Counted from the stretch's first letter, positions 48,854 through 61,490 are shown. The stretch is DNA of 64,000 nt from Sipunculus nudus (GCA_026874595.1 CM049314.1:9352729-9416728); one strand, 5' to 3'. Program-made: numbers and translations. Notes: generated from the sequence alone by a model not told the origin.

Positions 48854-50588
48854 TTCAACTATACATTTCATAAAAAAAAATACATATATATTTAATAATA
48901 TATATTATACAAAAAAATAGATTTAATTGAACAAATGTGTAAACTACTGAAATGTCAACAGTTAATCGAAAAACCAACTAATGATCAAGGGGATAGTACA
49001 GATCATTTGTTCACAAACTGCTCACATGCTTTAGTTTAAACATTAGGAAACACATGGTCAGGTCACAAAATATTTTTTGCAACAATTTCTTGCTCATCAA
49101 TACAAACCAATCATATAAACCAACCATGGCCTTTATTACCTCTTCCTCTTACACTTTATCTCCATTTGATATTATTTTAGATTTTGACCTTCAAGGTTAA
49201 CGTCAGCTGAGCACAGTGACCCATAGGTCCCTTGTTTACAATTTTTTTCTCTTATTTTTGAGACCTCTTAAGATGCAGTCATCTGTTAACAGGGCACAAA
49301 TCGTAAAGACCAGACCTAGAATCTTCTCTCTTGACATGCAGAGAGGCCTATGAAAAGTCTCCTTGGAAACCTGAAATTAGGTCTCTGTTACCAATAACCT
49401 CTGAGCTATGGGGCTCCGAAATACCCCCCCCCCCCCAGAATAATGCAAAATTTGAATACAAAAGCTCAAGTATCTGAATAACCACTGCATTGATCACAAT
49501 GATTCTTTGCATGAATATTGATCATGGGATGTTCCATCACTTCCTGCAGACTGGTTGCGCCACCTGTTTTTTTTTCTTCAAATTTTTACAATTTTTTTTC
49601 TCCCTTTTTCAAACCTCAATGAACCTGTCATCTGTTAACAGGGCACAAATCGTAACCACTGGACCTGGAATCTTCAAACTTAACATCCTAGGAGGTTCAT
49701 GAAAGATCTCCTTGAAAACCTGAAATTAGGTCTCTGTTACCCAAATCCTTGGAGCTATGGGGCTCCGAAGAACCCCCCAGAATAATACAAAATTTGATAC
49801 AAAAGCTCAAGTATCTGAATAACTACTGCATTGATCACCATGATTCTTTGCATGAATATTGATCATGGGATGTTCCATCACTTCCTTTAGACTGGTGGTG
49901 CCACCTATATGTTTCCAATTTTTATGAATTTTTTTCTATTTTTTTCAGACGTTCAATGAAACTGTCATCTGTTAACAGGGCACAAATCGTAACCACTGGA
50001 CCTTGAATCTTCAAACTTAATATTCAGGGAGGTCAGTGAAAAATCTCCTAGAAAACCTGAAATTAGGTCTCTGTTACCCATATCCTTCGAGCTATGGGGC
50101 TCCAAAGTACCTCCCAGAATAATGCAAAATTTGATACAATAGCTCAAGTATCTGAATAACCACTGCATTTATCACCATGATTCTTTGCATGAATATTGGT
50201 CATGTGATGTTCCATCAGTTCCTGCAAACTTGTGGCACCACCTGTATTTTTTCAAAATTAAAAAAATTTTTTTTTGGTATTTTTGAGACCTTCAAGAAGC
50301 TGTCATCTGTTAACAAAGCACAAATCGTAACCGCTGGACCTAGATTCTTTTAACTTGACATCAAGGGAGGTTCATGAAAAGTCTCTGTGAAAACATGAAA
50401 TTAGGTCTCTGTTACCCGTATCCTTCATAGTAAGTACCCCTCAGAATAATTAAAAATTTGATACAAAAGCTGCAGTATCAGAATAACTAATGCATTGATC
50501 TTCATGATTCTTTGCAGGCATATTGATCATGGAGTGTTCCATCAGTTCCTGCAAACTGGTGGCGCCACCTATATTTTTTTTTTAATTT

Positions 50589-53129
50589 TTAGCTCAGCTG
50601 ACTATAAGTCATCTGAGCTATAGTCGTGGTCCTTTGTCCGTCGGCCGTCCGGCCGTTAACAGGGCACGTTTTAAAACCATTGGACCTACAAATCCAAAAT
50701 TCTGCAAACCATTAGAGGTCCCCAAAATCTCCTACCATACCGAAAATTGGGTCATTAGAACTTCGTTCCGTCGAGATATTAAGGAAAAACCTCCGTTTTC
50801 CATAAAAAAACAATTGTTACACTTCAAGTCTGCCTAATATCAAAACCACTGATCTGTTTTTGATCATATTTAGTATTCATATTCTTCCATACATTTTCTG
50901 TGCACATACCAAAAATTAGGTCAGTATTGGGTATTATTTTGAAGTTATAGGCCCAAATATAATGCAATTTTTTAAAAATCAGGAAATATATTTGCTCACT
51001 TAACATGAGAATTGCTGAAGCTGAAGACTTTTTTTCAGGAATTTAACTTTATTTAATCAAGATTCAGTTGTTTGCCCAAAATTAGATCTGAATTTTGCAA
51101 ATTTTTTCAAGTTATTAGCATAAATAAAAAATTAATACCTTAAATTTTGTCCAAATTTGGCAGTGGCACGTTTTTTCCCTGTAAGCACTGTTGATTTAAT
51201 TTTCACAGCATATATACATAAGGATTTAATCTTTTAAAATCTGAAATTTCAAAGAAATTGTTTGAAAAGAGTAGCTTTTATTCAAGTTTTCATACACCAT
51301 GTCAAGTGTTGCTTATATCTGGCCCACCTAGTAGTACAGCCTTCACTTGCATTATGTAACCCACCCCAGGCAGCTTGCCTTGACCCAGCTTGGCCACTAC
51401 TAGCAGGCTTCTCCTCTGCCCTGCACTCAACCCCCCCCCCCCCCCCCCCCCAGCTGGTGCATAAACTAGATGAATGTTCTTATTTTCTGTATTTTATTTT
51501 ATTCTTGGACATGCTACATTTTAGATTTTGTATTGTACCACCAGGGTTACAATGATTAAAGTGCACATTTAATTGTGTCCACAAAGTGGTTATTGCTATG
51601 AAAGTATGTATGTTCATCAGATAAGTAATTCCTTACTTCAGAAGAGTAAAAACTTCACCAGGTGTGAAATTGACTATTAATTCCAGTAATAAATTAAAAC
51701 TGGGATAGTAATTAGCACAATGATATTGTTTTTCCCTGATTCAACCAACAGTGTGTATACTTTATTTGAAAAGATGTTTTTATTTTATCAAATTTACTGA
51801 ATCTTTTATTTTATTTTGGTGAATAAAATTAAGCTTGCTTGAAAACTCCAATCTGCAAAACTTTTTAATAGTGATTCAAGGAATATTCTTGTAGATGCCA
51901 TGTTGTGGCATTATTTTCTTTTAAATTCAGTTAAAACATTTATGATTTAAAAATAATAAAATATATGTGTATGCATAATATGACCCAGTATGAGCTACAC
52001 TCTGGATATATGATGATTGCAACTTTTGCAACAATTCTAATATTTTAACTTATAGTTTCAGTTTTTTACTCTGTATATATAATGATTGCAACTTTTGCAA
52101 CAATTCTGAAAATTTAATTTATATTTTCAGTTTTTTTTTATTAAAAATTTATAAAACATGTAAATAAAAAAATGATTCAGATAAAAACTTCTTAATGGAA
52201 AAAGTGGATATGCTTAAAAAAAATTGGCTTATATATAAACTTAAATGCATTATTCCCTTGAAAGTGAAATAAAGGTATTAGTCCATTCTGTCCACTTGCC
52301 TGTCCATCTGTAAATTTTCATATGCATCACAGTATCTCAAAATTTATACTGTTTTTCTTCATGACAGTCTTGTCAGAGTATTAGTTTGCAATCATATATT
52401 TAGAACTTTACTATAACCAAGTAGGAGGGCCCCTTTCCTCTTAGCTTTTCATGTTCTTATATAAATGAAAAACATTACAATAGATTATTTCTACATCCAC
52501 CTTTGTGCTGCCCTCACTTTTCCCTTCTCCGAACCCCATCCCAAAGTCAGCCTCAGTAAGCAAGAACAAGATGAATCAGATATATTCATACTTTAATATT
52601 TTGTATAACTATTCGTCCGTAGGTACCTATGTACATGCCAGAAATTATGTCAATATTGTGTAATATGTAGACATATTGGGCATCACAATAATGTACCTTG
52701 TCAAGACTAAAGAGATATTATGTCATACAGTCACAAATTCATAAATCACTTCATCAGCATAGTTAATCATAACATCATATCTGTCAAATTGAAAGCTTGC
52801 AGACTACCATACACTTTAGATCCTTCAACAAATAGCCTTATCATCATTCTACTACTGCTTATTACTGCTGTCATTGCATTCATATTTGCTCAAATATATC
52901 ACAATTTTCAACCCCTCCTAAATAAATAAACCACTATATTTTACTCTTTTAATCCATCAGTCAGGTAATTTCATATATCATTTACTCACATATTACATAA
53001 CATTCCTTTCTAATAGCCCAACATGTCCATGATATTCATAAGCTTTATCGACTCGATATAGTATCACAGTGGAGAAACATTTATAGTCCAATGACGATCA
53101 GCTGAGCGCCGTGACCCATGGGTCCCTTG
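50589..53129 (+). mobile_element. HINE-like element H7, inserted in H1
   Basis: 5' end TTAGCTCAGCTGACTATAAG following the fourth consecutive H1 unit; 3' end ATCAGCTGAGCGCCGTGACCCATGGGTCCCTTG at 53129. Most of its length (from about 50690) is closely paralogous to 55680-58020. It has an extra internal duplication, 'TGATTGCAACTTTTGCAACAATTCT', at 52014 and 52082, where the paralogue has one copy. Poly-C at 51430-51451. Confidence 0.6.
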
Positions 53130-56100
53130 TTTGAAATATTAACAAAAATAAAAAATTGGTACCTTAAATTTTGCCCAACTTTGACCATGGCACATTTTAT
53201 TCCTGTAAGTACTGTGGATTTAATTTTCACAGCATGTTTTTGTTAGCATTTTGTCTGTAAACACCAAAAATTTAAAACCAGTTGATCAAAAACTGTAGAT
53301 TTTATTTAAGTTTTCAAGCACCATGTAACATATTGTTTACATCAAGCTAGTGTTATGCAGTTTGCAAGAGCTCAGCTCCCCAGCTTCAGCTCTCAGTTCC
53401 TAAAATTTGGCATACAATTAGATGTCTCCAAAATACCGTACCATGCCAAGAATTTGGTCACAAGGACTTAATACCTTCGAGATATTAATGAAAAACTTCA
53501 TTTTTCCATTAAAAACCCATTGTTACACTTCAAGACTGCCTAATATCAAAACCTCTGATCTGAATTAATCATATATAATATACATATTTTTCTATATATT
53601 TTCCATGCACATGCCAGAAATGATGTCAGTATTGCGTAATTGTTTTAAGTTATGGGCCCAAACATAATGCACTTTGTAAAAAATCAAGAAATATATTTAC
53701 TCCCTTAACAAGAGGATTGCTGAAGTTAGAGATTTTTTGTCAGGGATGTAACATTATTTTATCAAGATTCAATTAAATACCCAAAATTAGTTCTGAATTT
53801 TTCAAAATTTATAAGTTATTACTATAAATATGAAATAAGTACCTTAAATTTTGCCAAACTTTGACCATGGCACGTTTGTTTTCTGTGAGCACTGTTGATA
53901 TAATTTTCATATTATGCACACATAAGGATTTCAGCTTTTTAGTTTAGAAAGCTGAAAGAAATTGGCCAAAAATTGTAGCTTTTATTAATGTTTTTATGAG
54001 ACCATGTCAGACCTTAGCTCTCCCCAGCCCCTTTTGAGTCACCTGTATGTTGACCTTGTTGACCTTTCATCAAATTATGCATGCTTGACGCGAGGCATAC
54101 ACTGGGGCAGCCAGGCAGCTTATGGCCAGCCTCAGTTGATCCAGGTGTCCAACCCAACTCATCTAGTAGTTTTAACTAACAACACAACAATAAACAATAA
54201 ATTAATAAAATTTTTTGGTTATTAATAACAAATTAAAGAAAAATAGAAAAGGAATTTGTTAGTTGATAATAACAGGAAATTAACTTGCAGTTTCTGATGG
54301 TATAAGAATCTTGTATCGATTTATAGAATGTCACATATTCCAGATAACACGATGCAGTCACCTATGGTATTTTTCAGTTCAATTTTAATGATAAAAAAAT
54401 AAATCATATAATTCATTACTAATCATTAGGGATCATATGAAGGAAATTTATGATAGACAAAGATGCAGTTTATAATATTAATCTAGATTCCTGCTGTGTC
54501 TAGTGTGTACATTGATGTGAAATTAGTCCAAAATGAATATATTACATTTATTTTTTTTTATATGAATAAAAGCCATAAAACCAGGTACTTATGATCATTA
54601 TTTAAATGTGTGAATTTTGTATATTCTGGATTCTCAACATCATTGTTTGGTGAAAATGAATAAATACCAGACATGGTGCGAATACTTTGCAAATGTATTT
54701 GAATACGAATATGAATATGTACTCCATAATAAAATTTCTTGCATAAGAATGGGAATTCAGGTAAAAATGAAAGTATATGAATACCAGTGCAAATACTTTC
54801 AAAATGTATTCATGAATGCATTCATGAACATATTCTTTGATATTATTAGCACAGCTGACAATAAGTAATCTGAGCTATAGTCATGGTCCATTGTCCGTCG
54901 TCCGTCCGTCTGTCCGTCCGTCCGTCTGTCTGTCTGTCCGTCTGGATGTCCGTCCGTAAGACATGCACGTTTCGACACCGTTGGACCTACGAATCTGAAT
55001 TTCGGCATACAGTTAGATGTCCCCATAATCTCCTACCATGCCAAAAATTGGGTCAATAGGACTTTGTTCCTTTGGGATATTAAGGAAAAACCCCAATTTT
55101 TTATTAGAAATCTATTTTCACACTTCAGGACTGCCTAATATCAAAACCACTCATCTGGTTTTCCTCATATTTACCATAAATATTCCTCTATATAGTTCCT
55201 ATGAACATACCAGATATTAAGTCAGTATTATATAATTTAAAAAAGTTATGGGCCCAAACATAATGGACTTTGTAAAAAAATCAGGAAGATATTTGGTCAC
55301 TTAAGACCAAAAGTGTTAAAGGTAGGGACTTTTTTCCAGGAATACAACTTTAATTAATCAAAATTTAATTGTATACCAAAAATTAGATCAAAATTTGTTA
55401 AATTTTTTTAAATATTGGCAAAAATATAAAATTGATTCCTTAAATTTTGCCCAACTTTGGCCATGGCACGTTTTTTTTCCTGTAAGTACTGTGAATTTAA
55501 TTTTCACACCATGTATGCATAAGGATTTAATCTGTTAAAATCTGAAATTTGAAAATAAAAGCTGCAAAATTAGGCTAGTTATTGAATTTTTTTGGAGGCT
55601 CTTGTTGTATTGCCTTATATTGTCCAGCAATCCACGTTGATGACTGTAGGTCATTCAGTGCACATCTCTATGCTCCCCAGGCTGTTGACATAATTTTAGA
55701 TGTCCCTAAAATCTCCTACCATACCGAAAATTAGGTCATTAGGACTTAGTTCAGGACTTCGAGATATTAAGGGGAAAAAAACTCTGTTTTCCATAAAAAA
55801 AGCCATTGTTACACTTCAGGGCTGCCTAATATCAAAACCACTGATCTGTTTTTGATCGTATTTAGGATTCACATTCTTTTATACATTTTCTATGAACATA
55901 CCAAAAATTAGGTTAGTATTGGGTATTATTTTGAAGTTATGGGCCAAAAACATAATGCAATTTGTTAAAAAATCAGGAAATATATATACTCACATGAGAA
56001 TTGCTGAACCTAGAGACTTTTTTTCAGGAATATAACTTTATTTAATCAAGATTCAATTGTTTACCCAAAATTAGATCTGAATTTTGCAAATTTTTCAAGT

Positions 56101-58397
56101 TATTAGCATTAATAAAAAATCAATACCTTAAATTTTGTCCAACTTTGGCACTGTTGATTTAATTTTCACAGCATATATACATAAGGATTTAATCTTTTAA
56201 AATCTGAAATTTCAAAGAAATTGATTGGAAAGAATAGCTTTTATTCATGTTTTCTTACACCATGTCAAGTGTTGTTTACATCTAGCCCACCTAGTAGTAC
56301 AGCCTTCACTTGCATTATGTAACCCACACCAGGCAGCTTGCGTTGGGTCAGCTTGGCCACTACCAGCAGGCTTCCCCTCTGCTCTGCACTCCCTCCCCCC
56401 CCCCCCCCCCAGATGGTGCATAAACTAGATGAATGTTATTATTTTCTGTATGTGATTCATTCTTATTCTAGGCTATGCTCAATTTAAATTTTGTATTGTT
56501 CCACCAGGGTTACAATGATTAAAGTGTACATTTAATTGTGTCCACAAAGTGGTGTATTGCTATGAAAGTGTGGATGTTCATGAGATAAGTAATTCCTTAC
56601 TTCAGAAGAGTAAAACCTTCACCAGGTGTAAAATTGACTATTAATTCCAGTAATTAATTAAAACTGGGATAGTAATTAGCACAATGATAGTGTTTGTCCC
56701 TCATTCAACCAACAGTGTGTATACTTTATTTGAAAAGATGTTTTATTTTATCAAATTTACTTTTTATTTTATTTTGGTGAATAAAATTAAGCATGTCCTG
56801 AAAACTCCAATGTGCAAAACTTTTTAATAGTGATTCAAGGAATATTCTTGTAGATGCCATGTTGTGGCATTATTTTCTTTTAAAATCAGTTTAAACATTT
56901 ATGATTTAAAAATAATAAAATATATGTGTATGCATAATATGACCCAATGTTTTTTACTCTGTATATATAATGATTGCAACTTTTGCAACAATTCTAATAT
57001 TTTAACTTATATTTTCAGGTTTTTTAATTAAAAATTTATAAACCTGTAAATAAAAAATGATTCAGATAAAAACTTCTTAATGGAAAAAGTGGATCTGCTT
57101 AAAAAAATAGGGTTATATATAAACTTAAATGCATTATTCTCTTGAAAGTGAAATAAAGGTATTAGTCCATTCTGTCCACTTGCCTGTCCATCTGTGAATT
57201 TTCATATGCAACACAGTATCTCAAAACTTTTACTGTTTTTCTTCATGACAGTCTTGTCAGAGTATTAGTTTGCAATCATATATTTAGAACTTTACTATAA
57301 CCAAGTAGGAGGGCCCCTTTCCTCTTAGCTTTTCATATTCTTATATAAATGAAAAACATTACAATAGAATATTTCTACATCCACCTTCGTGCTGCCCTCA
57401 CTTTTCCCTTCTCCGAACCCCATCCCAAAGTCAGCCTCAGTAAGCAAGAACAAGATGAATCAGATATATTCATACTTTAATATTTTGTATAACTATTCGT
57501 CCATAGGTACCTTTGTACATGCCAGAAATTATGTCAATATTGTGTAATATGTAGACATAGTGGGCATCACAATAATGTACCTTGTCAAGACTAAAGAGAT
57601 ATTGTGTCATACAGTCACATATTCATAAATCACTTCATCAGCATAGTTAATCATAACATCATATCTGTCAAATTGAACACTTGCAGACTTCCATACACTT
57701 TAGACCCTGCAACAAATAGCCTTATCATCATTCTACTACTGCTTATTACTGCTGTCATTGCATTCATATTTGCTCAAATATATCACAATTTTCAACCCCT
57801 CCTAAATAAATAAAAAATAAACCACTTTATTTGACTCTATTAATCCATCAGTCAGGTAATTTCATTTATCATTTACTCACATATTACATTACATTCCTTT
57901 ATAATAGCCCAACATGTACATGATATTCATAAGCTTTATTGACTCGATATAGTATCACAGTGGAGAAACATTTATAGTCCAATCACGATCAGCTGAGCGC
58001 CGTGACCCATGGGTCCCTTGTTTTAATAATCATTTCAGTCGTATTTTATTTTAAAAAATCATACGATTCTCTTATTATTTTTAATAAAAATTATATTTGG
58101 GACAATTTGTAATTATTTTTAATAAATAGTTAAACTCTTATATTATATGTTCTGCTTATAAGTTATATGGCCAAGTCAAAATCTGTGTGACAATAGCACT
58201 CTATTTGTTAATAAAATAAATGAAATCAATCCTTTTCCCTGTCTCCAAAGATACTATCAAATCATACATAAGCTAAACACCCAAAACTCATTATACAGCT
58301 TATATTTATATCCACACAAAACAAGCATGTGCCTCATTTCTAAATCATATTTTTTATCATATATAACAGCTGAGCGCCATGACCCATGAGTCCCTTC
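53130..58397 (+). mobile_element. HINE-like fragment lacking its 5' end, split by H8
   Basis: 53130-54845 and 58021-58397 together follow 33430-35502 (H4) closely, including the same tail. The 3' end is degenerate (GAGCGCCATGACCCATGAGTCCCTTC). No matching 5' terminus remains: the sequence left of 53130 is H7. The 5' part may have been lost by recombination between two start sequences. Confidence 0.5.
54846..58020 (+). mobile_element. HINE-like element H8 with precise empty site
   Basis: 5' end TTAGCACAGCTGACAATAAG at 54846; 3' end CAGCTGAGCGCCGTGACCCATGGGTCCCTTG at 58020. The flanks ...TTCTTTGATATTA and TTTTAATAATCATTTCAG... are joined in H4 as TTCTTTAATATTATTTTAATAATCAT at about 35112-35138. 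The insertion is therefore exact, at a T-run, with no target duplication. Contains (CCGT)n at 54895-54957 and poly-C at 56394-56410. Confidence 0.7.
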
Positions 58398-58959
58398 ATT
58401 CACCATAAATGTTAGCTGTGTGATGCTGTTACATCTAGCCTGGCTCCAGTTTATCAGCATATATTACATCATGCCACAAGACATTTAGGTTTCAGGTTAT
58501 CTTTGGTTAATATTGAAAGAAAGTTTTTTTAAAAGCTTTTAAAAAATTTAGATTTATGATTTAAGTTATTCATCATACCAGGCAATGTTACAATCATTGA
58601 TACTCAGCTCTCTGTGGCTATATAAAGACAACTGTACGTGGATTATAAATTATTGGTATCCCTACTCAACTTAATTCAAGAATTTGCCATCAATGAGATA
58701 TATCTGTATTTTAATTTTGCATTCAGTATGCATCCGTAATAATTTTACATATATTCCTGATTTATTTTTTATAAAAAGTCAGCTGAAAAGCATTTTGTAT
58801 TTGGAAAATAAATTTCAAAGTTATTTCAAGTAGGGGCCATTTTTGTGTTCAGATGGCAGCACTTGGTTTACCATTGGCAGATTGCCAGTGCCTTGATGTT
58901 GGCCATTAGCCAAGATGATGTCAGCTCTATAAATAATTTCGGCACAGTGCCAGGATTGG

Positions 58960-59225
58960 AAGAAGTGCAGCCAGGTATAGGTCAAGAGTTCACTCAGTGC
59001 AGTAGCTGCATTCTATTTATAGCTTTGCAGACTGCTTACTGCATCATATTTGGCACCAAAGTTCAGCCTGAATCTATTGATAGCTTTGACAGACTGCCAG
59101 CTTTGTCAGATTATGCAACAGATGTTGAATGCAACAGAATTCACTCAGTGCAGCCAGGTACAGGTCAAAGGTTCACTCAGTCTAGCCAGGTGCAGGTCAA
59201 GAGTTCACTCAGTGCAGTAGCTTGA
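58960..59225 (+). repeat. Short tandem phrases of H1
   Basis: 'CAGCCAGGTA.AGGTCAA.(A/G)GTTCACTCAGTG' recurs at about 58970, 59150 and 59185. An open frame of 126 codons (58845-59225) runs through it but is repeat-derived and shows no known domain. Confidence 0.6.
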
Positions 59226-59250
59226 GGCAGCAATTTGTCACAGGTCACTC

Positions 59251-59270
59251 GGGGGGGGGGGGGGGGGGGG
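59251..59270. repeat. Poly-G homopolymer
   Basis: A 20-base G run inside H1. Confidence 0.85.
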
Positions 59271-59389
59271 GCAGCAACTGCCTTACTCACCTAAGCCTTG
59301 TCAGCCCAGTGCATCAAACTCTGGGGAAGTTTGATGTATGGGACTGATATTTTGACCTGTCTATGCGTCCTTGATGGTATTCTCATTTA

Positions 59390-59680
59390 CAAGACAGGTG
59401 GTGCCACGTACATTGACTTTTGCACAGTGTATGTGCCTGCTTATTTCTACAGAGGAATTGGATATATCAGCCTTAAATTGGGCATATTTATACATATCGG
59501 ATAGCTTTGTCGTATACAACACATGTGGTGCCACCTACAATAATTTTTGCACAATGTGTGTCCCTGCTTATTTCTGAGGAGGGGTTTGATATATCAGTCT
59601 GAAAATTGGCATATGTGTATATCTCTGATAGCTTTGTTGTATACAAGACTGGTTGTGCCAGCTAGAATCGTTTTTGTGTT
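59390..59680 (+). repeat. Tandem repeat, unit about 126 bp
   Basis: Three units with 'GGT(G)GTGCCA(C/G)', 'TTTTGCACA.TGTGTG', 'GATATATCAG' and 'GATAGCTTTG(T)CGTATACAA' at spacings of about 126 bp. Internal repeat of the outer element H1. Confidence 0.7.
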
Positions 59681-60043
59681 GTGTGCACCCATGCCAGAAT
59701 TTCAGCAGTGATGTTTGTGTAATTGTTTCTTATTCAAAATGTTTAGTACTTGCATTGTTCATATACATGAAAAGTAATGGTCCAGCTTTGAAGCATTATA
59801 CCTGGTGTATTTCCCAATGCACAGGTTTGCATTAGGCCTGTAGGCCTTGTTTTCAAATTTTTACACATTTTTTTTCTATTTATGAGACCTTCAAATGAAG
59901 TTGTCATCTGTCCTAAAGCCCACTGAAACCCATTTCTAAGGACTCTTCACAAAATTCTTGATTTGTTTGCACTCTGGCAGTCATTTTGCTCATTGTTCAA
60001 CATTCCTTGAATTCAGCTGAGCGTCATGCCCATGGGCCACTTG

Positions 60044-60576
60044 TTTTAATCTTGGGATGCTACTCAGACATATGAAAACCATTTTTGAGCAATATATATA
60101 TTTTTAATAGTTACGCTAGTACTACATTCATATCAGTTATGGGGATTCCTTTGATAACACTAAAAAAGGTGCAAAGTTCTTGTTGATCCATTCAATATGG
60201 TCATGTCATAACAAGGCAAGATGGCACCCGGCACGAAACTGCCAGCCTGACAGCTGAGCTCCTATGTTTGTTCTATCGAAATTATATAGTAAAAAAAAAT
60301 AATTAAGATTTTCAGAAAAGTACGTTTACAAAATAAAACAGATTCTGAATTATTTGAGAAAATATGGTAGTATTGATACAAGCAGACATTTTAAATATTA
60401 ATGATGCTGGAAATTAACAAATATTCTGTTTAACCTACATTTGCATTTGTATTTGTATTTGATGTTTTGTATTTTTTAACTTCATCAACCTGTATTTGTT
60501 ATTGTATTTGGAGGTGAAAGCTCTAGTATTTATATTTGTATTTGGCATTTTTGGCATGTATTTGACCCCAACCCTG
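60044..60576. mobile_element. Right arm of the hAT-type element
   Basis: Sequence between the end of H1 and the right hAT terminus. 60420-60576 is rich in 'CATTTGTATTTG' words; 60342-60369 is inverted to 30261-30288. The terminus ...GACCCCAACCCTG is followed by the octamer CCTTGAAT. Confidence 0.65.
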
Positions 60577-61109
60577 CCTTGAATTATTTACGACTACTAT
60601 ATAATTTGCTTTCGATCACGTGCTTATGAAAACAAAGCTTAATTATGCTGCACACATCCAGCAAATATTATGAAATAATTTTGGATTATTTGTTGATGTT
60701 CCTACACTCTAAGGAGAGTACACATATCACTATCAGGTTGGGCTTTTGTTTTACATGTAATGATATTTGGAGTATGAGTAGGCAGAAATCATGATACTAG
60801 AAACCTGACATATCACTACTGATTGCTGATCTCAAAGTCTTTTTAACACAGGTCTATGTACTAAGTATTTTGATACATATGCACACATCATGGGAGGTTT
60901 CGCCTGGTTTAAACTGTTCTAGTGGTATTCTTCCCTTGTAATTACCAAATTAAGTTAATAGGTATTTTTACTAATAGGCTTAGTATGATTCACCAGATTT
61001 ACCGGTATAACAACGTCATCATCTGTGTAATTTCTTGTGAACTTTTTAAAGACTTCAAATATTGTTCATTAAATTTAAACTGTTTCTACAAAAATCTTGC
61101 ATAAGTTTG

Positions 61110-61490
61110 GAAATCAATGACCTTGCCCTTCATCATCAAGGTAAAAGAAAGCAGAATTGAAAAAAATTTTGTGAACCCCATCACTTTTGAAATGTCGCAT
61201 ATGTTTTCCCCAAAATTGAAACACATTTTTTCAACAAAGTTCTGTGATGAATTTGAAAACTAGTGAGACCTTAACCTTCATCTTCAAGGTCAAATCAGCT
61301 GGTATAGAAATTATTTGTGAACACTATGACTTTTATATTTCCATGGAATTTGATATGTGAATTGTTTTTCTCATAAAATCTCGGAAGTGTTAAAAAAACA
61401 GTGACTGTGACCCTCATCTTCAAGATCAAATCAGCCAGAATAGAAATTATATTGTGAATGCTGTGCCTTTTTAAGTAGTCTGTATTTTTT
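61110..61490 (+). repeat. Three diverged tandem units of about 140 bp
   Basis: Shared words 'CTTCAT(C)TTCAAG(G/A)TCAAATCAGC', 'ATAGAAATTAT.TTGTGAA' and 'ATGACTTTT', spaced about 147 and 137 bp. Confidence 0.6.

Larger units (their letters stand above)
31863..49234 (+). mobile_element. HINE-like element H2, inserted in H1
   Basis: It starts TTAGCTCAGCTGACTATAAG after an H1 unit that ends near 31860. It ends GTCAGCTGAGCACAGTGACC...GTCCCTTG at 49234, after which H1 sequence resumes ('TTATTTTTGAGACCTC', then the next 'GTTAACAGGGCAC' unit). The 5' GCTCAGCTGAC and the 3' GTCAGCTGAGC are an exact inverted pair, placed asymmetrically because a hairpin (GACCCATAGGTC) follows the 3' copy. Its own sequence is 31863-32582 and 45088-49234, minus two further insertions. 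Confidence 0.55.
31505..60043 (+). mobile_element. HINE-like element H1 (outermost, split by later insertions)
   Basis: 5' terminus TTTAGCTCAGCTGACTG; 3' terminus TTCAGCTGAGCGTCATGCCC...CACTTG, ending at 60043 and followed by TTTT. Its own sequence is probably 31505-31862, 49235-50588 and 58398-60043. These share the 'TTAACAGGGCAC..CGTAACC..GGACCT' unit of about 340-370 bp with conserved end 'TGGTGGCGCCACCT'. The unit recurs at 31575, 49290, 49637, 49975 and 50312 and is the same unit as in the intronic element at 10744-11972. Pairing of ends is inferred from nesting order. Confidence 0.5.
29876..60576. mobile_element. hAT-type element boundary pair enclosing a 30.7-kb nest of other transposons
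   Basis: Left terminus CAGGGTTCGGGTAAAATACA at 29876 and right terminus, reverse complemented from 60576, CAGGGTTGGGGTCAAATACA. Each is flanked by the identical octamer CCTTGAAT (29868-29875 and 60577-60584), the 8-bp target duplication expected of hAT transposition. Both subterminal regions are rich in 'ATTTGTATTTG'-type words. A 28-base inverted match with one mismatch joins 30261-30288 and 60342-60369. No transposase frame was recognised inside. The simplest reading is a non-autonomous hAT element of about 1-3 kb, later blown up by nested insertions; mobilisation of the block as one unit is less likely. Confidence 0.7.

Noticed and set aside
58845-59225. Open frame of 126 codons
   Set aside because: It lies inside a HINE-like element and spans degenerate tandem phrases; no domain, no splice or promoter signals, and composition like its non-coding neighbours.
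29876-60576. Giant autonomous transposon (Maverick-like or cargo-bearing)
   Set aside because: No integrase, polymerase, capsid or transposase frames are visible; the content is explained by nested HINE insertions.
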